In this document: positions 53,952 to 63,662 of the stretch, piece after piece
Position numbering within the stretch: position 1 is the stretch's first letter
Layout of the letters: every line of letters begins with the position of its first letter
Assembly: GCA_031769625.1 (NCBI GenBank)
Contig: JAUIMM010000015.1
Location: forward strand, 27,558,501-27,622,500
Source: Taudactylus pleione
Taxonomy: Eukaryota; Chordata; Amphibia; Anura; Myobatrachidae
Direction of reading: 5' to 3'
Length of the DNA stretch: 64,000 nt
Made by a program: the position numbers and the translations under genes
The notes under the pieces: model-generated
Databases searched by the model: none
What the model was told of the DNA's origin: nothing
Seen by the model: only the letters and a program-made list of their open reading frames with translations

Positions 53952-55082
53952 TTAGTCCCATACACTCAGAGATACCTTTCCAGCTTAGTGTTGCTCGCTA
54001 AGTAACCCACAGACCCCCAGACGCACAACACTATTTAGTGTTGTTCTCCCTTGCATACATACACTTAAAGCAATAGTTCCGTAGTGAAAAAGGGTTATTA
54101 TTACATGATTCATTCACAATGCCAGCGTGTAAAGAAATTACTGTTTTCTGCAACTAAGGTTTAGTACATGATAAGCAAACCGTATTTGCTGTTGTACTGA
54201 GCTACTCTGTCTCAACAGCTTTCCGGTGTCATCGGTGAGAAGATCGCAACATGCATTCTCAATTTATGGACTGTAGAGAGTTAAAACACTAAAATGTACT
54301 TTGTATTATTAACAGCTTAGATTTGCATGCGGCGGGAAAAAGGAGACAAAAGGCTGTCGGAGGCTGATCTGTGTCCATTTGAATCAACCTGTTAAATATC
54401 CTGTAACAGATGCATGCGTACTGGGAACCAATGGAACCATGCCACACTCTTCTATTGTGTTGCTTATCCCTGTAAGAGTATAAATGTGCGTACCGACTCC
54501 AATCTGTAGTCTTCATGCTGATGCTGTTGATGGAGGTTTCTTATGGATGCCGGTAACTGGTCCCAGTGTGCGTGCGTATGTATAACTGTACCTTGGTCTG
54601 TATAATTTCTTTGCGCTAAATTGTCTTTAGATTACAGTGTGTAATCTACTGTTTTTATGTTGAATATTACACTTTGTGCGTTGGAAACACATTTCAATGT
54701 CTGAAGGTTTTTATTTTAGTGTATGACTGCGTACGCAAATAGCGTCAACTTAGAAGGTATAGGCAGCATTGTTCAGAGGTTTAAAGCCAGTATCGTTAAT
54801 ATCCTTTTCTTTCTGAGTGCTATTGAATTTAAATAAAGAAAAATATAATTAAGGATACATTGTATCTTTCTGTATTTGAGCCAGTACAGTACTTTGCCTG
54901 TATGATTGTCCTTATCTCTCTGCTATACCAAGAGGAACCACAATAGTCATCCTGATCTGGTAAGAGTGGAAATATCACACTACACCTTTACAATACCGGT
55001 CGGGCTATCACATGTGCAGCTCATAAGATGTGACCTCCCGAACCGACCATTTGTAGGAGTGGTTGAAGCCGTTTACCAGCTA

Positions 55083-55172
55083 AAGGGCCTATCCAATAGC
55101 AGATATATTTCTGAGCGATGAAAGACAAAAGATATCCCTTGAAAATTCCGGTGGCTGTGCTGAACGATATCT
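55083..55172. mobile_element. truncated MITE end (AGGGCCTATCC type)
   Basis: AAAGGGCCTATCCAATAGCA, then AAGACAAAAGATATC. It is the left end of the 45433-45780 family, cut at 55172 where copy 3 of the hairpin element starts. No right end was found further on. Confidence 0.65.
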
Positions 55173-55562
55173 GGGCCTGATTCAGACCCGGTCGCAAGCG
55201 CTGAGTGCTCGCAACCGGTTCGATGGTGGCCCAGAGTGCATGTGCACGACTGAGACGGCTCTGTTGTGCGCATGCGCGAGACCCGGATAGCGACGGGCAA
55301 TCCGTTGCTCTGGGTCTCGTACCAAAGAGGGAGTGCTGTCGATGTTGAGGGACAGCACGCCCCCTTTGGTGAGCGGGCCAGGGGAGTGGCTGCCCAAATG
55401 GAGGCGTTACCATGTGAACGCCTCCGTTTGGGGGCGGCCCCACTGACATCACCAGTGATGTCAGTTAGAGAGATTTCGGCTCTGTTAGAGACAAAATCTC
55501 TCTGGGGCTTGCGGCAACGAGACCACAAGGGTCTCGTCACAAGCCCGATGGTCGCACTGATG
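55173..55562. mobile_element. multi-hairpin element, copy 3 (right end lost)
   Basis: Starts GGGCCTGATTCAGACCCGGT and repeats the module order of copy 1: GGTCGCAAGCGC arms, TGCGCATGCGCGAGACCC, a GTGCTGTCGATGTTGAGGGA hairpin, GGAGGCGTT/AACGCCTCC, the palindrome ACTGACATCACCAGTGATGT (55442 onward), AGAGAGATTTCGGCTC, and CTTGCGGCAACGAGACC. It stops at about 55562 without the terminal 'TGAATCAGGCCC'. Confidence 0.75.
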
Positions 55563-55719
55563 GCTTTTGCATATATAGATGTTTGCATTAGGTCTTTAGC
55601 AGGAAAGAATATTCACATTTCATATTTATAGGTTAAGACAATCAATGTTCCTATATATTTGAACTTAGAACTTTTGTATTTAATTGTATTTTACATTGTA
55701 TTTACATTGAGGTCTTGGG

Positions 55720-55862
55720 TCCGATTTCCATCAAGTCCTTAACTGTGTGGAGTTTGTTTGTTCTCCCCGTATTTGCGTGGGTTTCTTCTGGGAACTTCAG
55801 TATTCTCCCACAATCCAAAAATTAAAACCATACTGGTAGGTTAATTGGATTCTGTCAAAAAA
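55720..55862 (+). repeat. LINE/SINE-like conserved tail fragment
   Basis: TGTGTGGAGTTTGTTTGTTC, CCCGTATTTGCGTGGGTTTC, then CCATACTGGTAGGTTAATTG. Same block as 35520-35660. Confidence 0.6.
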
Positions 55863-55882
55863 AATGTATCCAAGTTTATATG

Positions 55883-56372
55883 GGCCTGACTAAGAGATGT
55901 ACTCTAATGCAACGCATTTGCAAATTTTGCCGCTTAGCAACTATTAAAATACGCTAATGCATCAGAAAGCGGAATTTGTACTGAGACGTCCTCTGGAGCC
56001 CCCTTAGCTGCACACAACTGCATACACAAACGCAGCATTGGATGCAGATCCTGGAAACATCGACTCCTCGAATGAGGCTATGGTCACTCAGAATGGTCGC
56101 GGTGACTAAGACACTGGAGCTTTGTTCTCTGCGTACACGATCGCAGACACTGCTTAGTACATGGCCCCGACACCCTGACGTTTTCGCCAGAACTCCCCGG
56201 AACCACCCACAAAACGGTCTGTTCCTGTTAGTCAATTGTGAGTGAATCGTCACAGCGAGCTCGATCTCAATTAATTTGCCGCGAGTGCGCAATGCGGCTG
56301 GGAAGTAGGCGCAGACCGCCAATAATCGCTCAACTGTGAATATCGGCACAGCGTTCAACTTTGAATCAGGCC
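55883..56372. mobile_element. degenerate element with GGGCCTGA ends
   Basis: TGGGCCTGACTAAGAGATG at the left and TTTGAATCAGGCCATG at the right. The terminal bases resemble the multi-hairpin family, but the interior differs. Possibly an older member. Confidence 0.4.
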
Positions 56373-56784
56373 ATGTGTGTGTTACTACTAACATTGGCAA
56401 GCTATACCTGGTGTAAAACATGCGCATTCACTACGGTTTTCTTCTGGCAAAAACCTGCAGCATAAGCTACTCTTGCAGAACCGAATGTGTGCTGAGATGC
56501 GTCAAACTCAGCATAGTGCATAAAATGCATCTTTATTAGGTAAATTACAGTATATGACTGTGCCTGTTATGTAAAATGCGTCCAAATTTGCATCAGCCCC
56601 ACCATGCGGAATACTGCATTGGCAGCCTTTTTAGCATGATATGGCTGGGAGGAGCATGGTCTCTGTATTGTGTGGCAGTCGTCAGTATGATATCTGTATT
56701 GGTGTGGAAGTTAGAAGCATGCTCTCTGTGGTCTGTACAGTCATTAGAATGCTAAACACAAGTTAGATAAGATTGTCAGATGGG

Positions 56785-57090
56785 GTTGGGTATGGGATGC
56801 TGGTGCTCATGATCCCAGAACTCAGAATCCCGACGCCGGGATCCCGACTTGGTTAGAATGACGACACCTACCGGTAAGTGAGCTAGCCCTAAACCTACCC
56901 TTAAACCTAATCCTCCATCCCTGCAGCCTAAATCTAACCCTCCCCCTAGTGCCTAACTCTAACCCTCCCCCTAGTGCCTTACCCTAACCCTACTACTTAC
57001 CATCGGGATGTCAGCGGACGGCATGCTGGTGCCAGGATTCTGACTGGTGTCGGGATTCCAGTGATGGCATCCTGGCCGCCGGGATCATAA
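56785..57090. repeat. dispersed element with telomere-like core
   Basis: Left GGGATGCTGGTGCTCATGAT and CCCGACGCCGGGATCCCGAC; right GATGGCATCCTGGCCGCCGG. The core repeats CTAACCCTCCCCCTAGTGCC (56934-57000). Not a telomere: units are irregular and few. Confidence 0.6.
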
Positions 57091-57201
57091 CTACTACCAG
57101 TTAGATGCTATAGGAGATTTAAGTAGATTATATTATAGATATGCAAATCAAAAAAGTTAAAATAGTGAAACCAAATTACAATTTGCCTGCCTCCCTCTAA
57201 C

Positions 57202-57513
57202 TTACTCCTCTGCACTCTTCATGACCCTGATGCATTGTGTCATACAGTATGAGAACAAATATTGCCCAATCCTGTAGCCAATTTTGTCAGTTGACTCATT
57301 TAAAGCCACTGATACAAATTGCATCAATGAATCCGTGGAAAAGGTTTCAGAGATACTTATAGAAAAAGATGATGACTTTGTCAATGTACTCAGGCACACA
57401 AGTTGTCTATGCTGCTGCCAGACCCTGTGAAATGGCCACAGATTTAGGACAGTTAAAGGATAATAACACTCTATTAGAGTATTTATAGAAACGAAAATGT
57501 TAGCAAAAAACAA
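57202..57513 (-). other. unrecognised ORF, 103 codons
   Basis: MFFANIFVSINTLIECYY … SMQF-type stretch with VSVALNESTDKI, which faintly recalls hAT transposase or related ('ALDEST'). No other hAT motif is nearby. It might be a remnant or chance. Confidence 0.2.
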
Positions 57514-57804
57514 AGGGCTTAAGAGAAAGCTATTATAGAATCAATTCAAATGCAGGTACTGGAAATGGTCCCTATTCAGGAACAGAACTGTAGTAGTTTT
57601 CTAATGTCTCTGTAGCTATATTGAAATGCTTTTAAATAAATAATGCATACAGATAAAACTGATTAGAATGCAATCCATACAGAACAAAGGATCTTCAATA
57701 AGCCCCTTATGAACAGTGCATAGTACAATATCAGTAGCAGTGACCTTTGGTAATATATAAAGCAGTCTTAGCAATGCTCTGTAACAGGTGAAATAGTATT
57801 GACT

Positions 57805-57975
57805 AGAGATGAGTGGTTCGGTTTTAATCGGATTTAACTCGTGTATGTTTGGATCTCAAAAACGGCATCATACTGGCTATCTGGCTCTCACATGTTTTGG
57901 ATGTCCAATAAGATAAATCCGAACTTGCGCTAATTTAGCGATAAGAACCGAATAAGACTGAACCCGCACATCTCT
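57805..57975. mobile_element. 171-bp MITE with AGAGATG ends and 10-bp flanking duplication
   Basis: AGTATTGACT stands on both sides (57795-57804, 57976-57985). Ends AGAGATGAGTGGTTCGGTTT and GACTGAACCCGCACATCTCT. The identical flanks suggest a fairly recent insertion. Confidence 0.8.
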
Positions 57976-59087
57976 AGTATTGACTAGTAATATGCTATCA
58001 GTAGTTGTATTGCCCAATGATTTCCCAACCATAACAATACTCAGTAATATTACCGACGTAAGTAGCATTAGCGCCCAATGAAATGTACGAAATTACGTTT
58101 CCAGACAACTGTAGAAGTGCCTAGTAATAAATCTGTAACAGTAACTTCTCTGACTAGTGCACTAATAATAGAGTGGTGCTGCGCTTATAATGTGAAAACA
58201 GAGGTATTGGTATGGCAGAATGATCTAAGTAAGGCACGTGAATTACTAAACAATAACAACATTTAATAAAAAGCAAATCGCACAGCATATAACAATAAGA
58301 GTTATCGCATAATATATTGTGCAGTTAATGGCCATTCATACTCATCCTTGCTGCTATTGCCTGTTTTTTGTTTCCAGTATTTGGATTCCATGCTGTAGTA
58401 GCACAGCCTCATTCATGCTGTTATATGTCACTTAATGAGATGTGAGATGTCACAATAGCAGTGTATCCCGGTGTGTACCCAGAAGTAACCAATAACGACT
58501 CCTGCACAAGATCGACAACACCAGGCTCCATTACGTAAGCTACAAGCTGTGGTTGCTGGGGAGATTACTACTCCTAGCATGCCACATAGCCAAATTTGTA
58601 CTGTATATGCACAAGAGCAGGCGGATGGTCTTGGTGGAGGTGCTGCAACATTGAGAAGAGAAAGTAAGTGTAGACACATGCATGCAGCACATTCCTACAA
58701 CACTCTTTCCTGGGAAAAGAAAAGGCATTCTATATTGGAGGCACTGCTGAGCACATGATCTATACTCAGATGCTGTTCGAGAACTAAGGAGGAAGTGTAC
58801 TTATGGTATGAGCAGCAGGCCATCTTGCCTGACTGCAGCTTGCAAGTCAGTGGAGAGCTCTAGGATATAACCAGTGGTGCAAGTAGAAAAACATTCTTAG
58901 TGGTACTGTATGCACACGCCAAATGGTTGTGCACAAAAAAATGGGCGTAGCCACGCGGCACAAGCGACATGGCCCCTCAAGATGGGGGCCTGTCAGCATA
59001 ACATGACACTTATTTCCTCTCCTTTCCATTCCAAATACCTTACCTATATAGTGGTTTCTCTGCAACGGGGAACCTCTGAAGAAACAG
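57976..59087. other. stretch without recognised gene
   Basis: Unique-looking sequence with short ORFs only. 58540-58560 has CTGTGGTTGCTGGGGAGATT, a common repeat word, but no element boundaries were found. Confidence 0.4.
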
Positions 59088-59604
59088 TGGCCTTCATTCA
59101 GATGCGGTCGCAAGAAGCGAGCGCTCGCTCTGCATGAAGGCGGCCCCTTGCCTTTTCAAGTGCGGCCTCCTGGTAGCTAGCTAATCTGTGGGTTACCACC
59201 CACAGCTTTAGCGACTGACCAGGTTGATGGTCGCGATGGTCAAGACCAACGCGACCATTGGGGCTTGCGACGAGACCCTAAGATCTCAGCAGCCGCAAGC
59301 ACCAGGGAGCTTCCTGCTCTGATCGAGCAGGAAGCTCCCCACTGACATCACTGCTGATGTCAGTGCGGCCGCCCACAAAACGGCAGGCGTTCCTTAAGGA
59401 ACGCCTCCGTTTGTGAAACCACCCCCCCGCCACGCCTACAAAACGGGCCGAGCTGTCGATCAACATTGATGGCCGGCCCTTTTGTAGTGAACTCTTGCTC
59501 CGGGGCTTGCGCAAGCGCAGTACAGCCGCTGTGTGTGCGCAGGGCCTAAACATCGACCCGGTTGCGAGTGCTCAGCACTTGCGACTGGGTCTGAATGAGG
59601 GCCA
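59088..59604. mobile_element. multi-hairpin element, copy 4 (opposite orientation)
   Basis: Ends GGCCTTCATTCAGATGCGGT and TGGGTCTGAATGAGGGCC. Modules run in reverse order to copy 1: GATGGTCGCGATGGTC with its inverse, GGGGCTTGCGACGAGACC, GAGCTTCCTGCTCTGA and inverse, the palindrome CACTGACATCACTGCTGATG (59340 onward), GGAACGCCTCCGTTTGTG, GGGCCGAGCTGTCGATCAAC, GCGCAGTACAGCCGCTGTG. Confidence 0.8.
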
Positions 59605-59739
59605 GTTTCTTCAGTCAGTATTCATTATTCATGTAGGAGATCACATGGTCCAGAAGATACCTGTTTGTATAGGAACATAACCAATGTCATCATCATACAA
59701 CAGAGGTTCAACCAGACTCGTGCCCCCTGTATTCCCCCA

Positions 59740-60245
59740 AGCCTCCTGTACTTTGTGTCTCTCCAGCCTCCTGTCTTACAGCATTATGCCCCTGTCTTTC
59801 CAGTTTACTGTAGGGGACAGCCTCCAAGATTGTCACTTTAGCCTGCTGTCTTTACAGCCTCCTGGCCCCTGTCTCTCCAGCTTCCAGTCCCCAGCCCTCT
59901 TACTCCAGCCTCCTATCTTTCCAGTCTCCTGTCCCCTGTGTTCTTCAGCCTCACCCTCACCCTTTGTCTCTCAGCTTTCAACTCTGCATCAATCATGTCT
60001 CTCAGCCACCCCCTCTGTGTCTCTCAGCCTACCTTTCTGTGTCAATCAGCCTCCACCTCTGTGTCTCTCAGCTTCCCCTTCTACGTCTCTCAGCCTTCCC
60101 CTCTGCGTCAATCAGCCCCACCCGCTGCATCTCTCAGCTTCCCCCTCTGCATCTCTCAGCCTCCTACTCTGCATCTCTCAGCCTTCCAGCCTCTCCCTCT
60201 GCATCTCTCAGCCTCCTACTTTGCGTCTCTCAGCCTCCCATGTCT
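59740..60245 (+). repeat. degenerate pyrimidine-rich repeat
   Basis: Repeated CTCTCAGCCTCC / CCCTCTGCATCTCTCAGC units of about 24-30 bp, especially 59960-60240. Reads as Ser/Leu/Pro-rich ORFs in all three plus frames, the mark of a repeat and not a gene. Confidence 0.8.
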
Positions 60246-60470
60246 TGCATTTGTACACAATTATGTTATTATTAGTGAATGTATTTTATGCCTGCAATTT
60301 GTATCCGGTTCTCCAATGGGCCCAATGTCTTTAAATTGACAGGTAAAAAGGAGATAATCCATGATAAAATCAGATGATTCCTGCTTGAGGAGCCTTATCT
60401 AGCACTGAACAACTCCTCTAGTCTACTATTTCAGGCGCTCTCACCAGCAGTGCTGGGCTGTCTGATCTCT

Positions 60471-60886
60471 GGGCCTGATTCAGAGGAGCTCGCAAAAGCG
60501 AGTGCTCGCTCTGAATCAGGGCGTGCACTGGTTTTTTTAGGAGCGGCCTCCTGGCCACTCACATAGCTGTGGGTGGCCATGATGATGGTCGCGATGGTCA
60601 ACACCATCGCGACCATCGGGCTTGCGACGAGACACTTGTGGTAGGGTCTCGTGGCTGCAAGCCCCAGAGAGCTTCTGGCTCAAATTGAGGCGGAAGCTCT
60701 CCCACTGACATCACTGGTGATGTCAGTGGGGCCTCCCACAAATGCATGGGAACGCCTCCATTTGTGAAGCCACCCCCCGCCACACCTACAAAATGGGGCG
60801 AGCTGTCGATCAACATCGACAGCCGCCCCTTTTGTAGTGAGTCGCGGAACGAGCAATGCGCTTGCGAGCGGGTCTGAATCAGGCCC
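60471..60886. mobile_element. multi-hairpin element, copy 5
   Basis: Ends GGGCCTGATTCAGAGGAGCT and CGGGTCTGAATCAGGCCC. Same module order as copy 4: GATGGTCGCGATGGTC pair, GGGCTTGCGACGAGACAC, AGAGCTTCTGGCTC pair, the palindrome at 60702-60729 (centre ATCACTGGTGAT), GGGAACGCCTCCATTTGTG, GGGCGAGCTGTCGATCAAC. About 100 bp shorter than copy 4. Confidence 0.82.
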
Positions 60887-61134
60887 ATTGTGCTGTGTTC
60901 CACATCAGGGATCAGTACAGCGGGCCTTGTCTGGCAGCAGATGCCTCTACACTTGTTCTGTGACCACTAACTAATGTTGTTTTCTCTCAATTACAGCCCT
61001 ATTTATCATTCTTTTTTTACTGATAAAATCTGAAGAAGGGTGTTTTCGCAGCCTTTTCACAATATTTTAGTTTCACTTAAATGTAATAAAGGGCTTTTGA
61101 AGCAATTTTTGTAAACAAACTACTCCAAGCCCTT

Positions 61135-61225
61135 CAATTCACTTATTTTTAGTAAGCAGATCACATTCCCATGCCTGTAATGGGAAATGTGATCTGCTTA
61201 GATTTACTAAAAATTAATAGTAAAT
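61135..61225. repeat. inverted repeat, 'AGCAGATCACATT' arms
   Basis: TTTTTAGTAAGCAGATCACA left and TGTGATCTGCTTAGATTTAC right, with a GCCTGTAATGGGAAA loop. Confidence 0.7.
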
Positions 61226-61319
61226 AAATACCAGGGGAAGCCCTGTGATAATAACACAGGCAGAGCAGAGCTGGGAGCCAGCTCCTGTGATCAGCTTTGT
61301 GTTTAAATAGACTACAAGC

Positions 61320-61540
61320 TGATCACTTTACTTGCATCCATGGACAGGTGATCGGTGCTCCGGTGAGGTCCTCTGGGGCTCTGGTCAGCTGGTCTCTGGG
61401 CTTCTGCACTGTGACCCCAGTTAGCTGCTCTATGCCGGCATCTCCAGAGCAGCTCACCGGTGTCACAGTGCAGGAGCCCGGAGACCAGCTGACCGGAGTC
61501 CCATAGGGCCTCACCAGAGCACCGATCACCGTGCAGGTAA
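61320..61540. repeat. long inverted repeat (about 100-bp arms)
   Basis: ACAGGTGATCGGTGCTCCGG, GAGGTCCTCTGGGGCTCTGG and TCAGCTGGTCTCTGGG at the left; their inverses CCCGGAGACCAGCTGACCGG and GAGCACCGATCACCGTGCAG at the right; centre near ATGCCGGCAT (61433-61442). Confidence 0.85.
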
Positions 61541-61560
61541 GTGTAAAGTGAGATTTTTTT

Positions 61561-61702
61561 TGGCTAACAGTCAGTTGGCAGTACTGATCAAATAGTTGTT
61601 ATAATAAGCAGTTTAGTTAATTACTTTAAAATGGGATTTGGTGTGATGTAACATTTCAGTAATTGTTAATAAAAGTTAAGTCATAAGTCTACTGAGCATT
61701 AG
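61561..61702 (+). repeat. 142-bp direct repeat, left copy
   Basis: TGGCTAACAGTCAGTTGGCA to TACTGAGCATTAG. Identical to 63521-63662 except for about ten bases. It directly abuts the T-rich end of the LINE fragment. Confidence 0.92.
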
Positions 61703-63520
61703 TTTTTTTGTTTTTTTAAACATATTTTTATTCATATTTAAAAGATATTACAATTCAAAAACACAATCATCAAGAAATTATCACAGTTGACTGTTACAAT
61801 CCATAAAACAGAGGCAATATTACAAAATTGTCTTTTAAGCAATATCTGTTATGGTAATTTACTATTGTGTAAATAGAAGTATATAAAGGAGCCCAAGAAG
61901 TGGTCCAGTTTAAGTCATAGCAATTGACTTGTTATTGTCATAAGATGAAGCCTATACTTTATACTTTGAACTTTGCAATAAACATATTGTAAGAAACTAA
62001 ATGACGTAATCTTATATTGAATTCAAACACTTTACAGATGTTAAATGATATAGCATTATCAAAAAAATCTACATAAGGACCCCAGAAATGTCCCTATATT
62101 CACAATTTGTACATGATTTCCCTGGTTTCTTATTATTAGGTCAGCCATTGAGAAGTTTCAATCTATCTCTTCTTCTATATTAGCTATTGTCCCTCCGTTC
62201 TCTTTCATTCCATCTAATTAAGGAAAAACATTCCCTGATTCTGGTCTGTATTGGTGTAGATAGGGTTTGAATGTATCCCCCCAGTGTTTCAAAAAACTTT
62301 CTAGAGTTTTTTTCCTTCTGGATGGATGCCTCTACTCACTCCATCCGGAAAATATAGTATAATTTATCTAAAAACAAAGACATCGGGGGGCTGGCAGGCT
62401 GGGTCCACATTTGCAGAATTGATTTTTGCTAGAAGTATTTTTCGGCTTCCTGATGTATAACCCCTTTCCTGGGAAATTATGCCAAATATGGCCCACTCTG
62501 CATTGACCGTAAAATCCTTTCCCACATATAACTTTATAAATCCCTCTACTCTTCTCCAAAACCTCCTGATGCTCTCACATTCCCAGAGACAATGTGCTAA
62601 GCCAGCTCCTCCTGACCCGCATTTTATACAACTACATGAATTTGATATTCCCATCTCCCTACGTCTCAGTGGGGTTAAATATGCTCTATGGTAGATTTTA
62701 AGGAACATCTCCAAATATGTCGGTATCGGTAATAGTTTGGACACCTTATTAAGTGAATTATATAAGACTTCCACCGACATAGCTGGAAACCTCTCATTCC
62801 ATTTGCCAATACCTGTTGTTGTCTCCTTGGTCTCTACTACGTCTCTTACAAATGAGTAATACATGTTATGGCCTTTCGTTCTGGGCCCTTCTGTAGTAGG
62901 AGTTTATCCAACCTATTATTCCAATCTCCCTCCCCTAACGTTTGGATTACACTCCATGCATAATGTTGTGCATGTGTAAATGTGAGGTTCTGAGCGATAA
63001 TTCCTTGGAATTCATCTCTTATTTGCCTGTAAGTTTTTATTTTTTTATTCTGAGTGTCTATCAATTGTCCCACCCTCACCAAACCCTCCCTTTTCCACAT
63101 ATTAAAAGGATATAACGCTTTCCCTTCTTGGAAATTTAAATTCCCTATGAGTAGCAAATGTAAAGATACGTTAGATTGTATCTTCAATCTATTACGAAAC
63201 ACCTGCCATGCTTTCCTAGTAGACATTAATAATGGATTTTTACGTGCTTTCGGATCTATCTCCTCCTCTTTAACTTGTAGGAACGCTACCGGTCCCATAT
63301 GTGTGGAAAGTGAAGCTTCCAATGAAGTATGAGCATATCTGTCTTTATCCAGGAGCCAATCTTTCATATAACGTAATTGTGCTGAAAAACTATAAACCTC
63401 TAAGTTTGGTAAGTTCTTTCCTCCTCTAGTTACAGGTTGTTGTAGCTCGGATACACTAATCCTTGCTTTTTTTCCCTGTCCCAGATGAATCTTCCAAATA
63501 GACTGAGCGAGATGTTTTAT
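61703..63520 (-). mobile_element. 5'-truncated L1/Tx1-like LINE between long direct repeats
   Basis: The 3' end on minus has A runs (T runs at 61703-61717 on plus); the 5' break is at 63520 inside coding sequence (…LAQSIWKIHLGQGKK). The 142-bp repeats on both sides sit where target duplications would be. Confidence 0.85.
62364..63500 (-). pseudogene. LINE ORF2 C-terminal part, broken
   Basis: IWKIHLGQGKKARISVSELQ near 63500, MKDWLLDKDRYAHTSLEASL (63367), FNMWKREGLVRVGQLID (63100), then, one frame away, YLEMFLKIYHRAYLTPLRRR (62700) and CIKCGSGGAGLAHCLWEC (62600), the Cys/His cluster typical of L1/Tx1 C-termini. The frame change lies near 62850. The RT domain proper is absent. Confidence 0.85.
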
Positions 63521-63662
63521 TGGCTAACAGTCAGTTGGCAGTACTGACCAAATAGTTGTTATAATAAGCTGTTTCAATATTTACTTTAAAATGGGATTTG
63601 GTATGATGTAACATTTCAATAATTGTTAATAAAAGTTAAGTCATAAGTCTACTGAGCATTAG
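63521..63662 (+). repeat. 142-bp direct repeat, right copy
   Basis: See the left copy at 61561-61702. Differences include GATCAAA/GACCAAA, AAGCAGTTTAGTTAATT/AAGCTGTTTCAATATTT and GTGTGATG/GTATGATG. Confidence 0.92.

Noticed and set aside
54906..56427. ORFs of 70-170 codons on both strands
   Set aside because: They overlay the hairpin element copy and a degenerate MITE; palindromic GC-rich DNA keeps frames open by chance.
56934..57000. Interstitial telomere
   Set aside because: Units are irregular (CTAACCCTCCCCCTAGTGCC) and only a few; better explained as the core of a dispersed element.
59684..60339. Overlapping Ser/Leu/Pro-rich ORFs in all plus frames
   Set aside because: Degenerate CTCTCAGCCTCC repeat; all three frames are open for the same reason.
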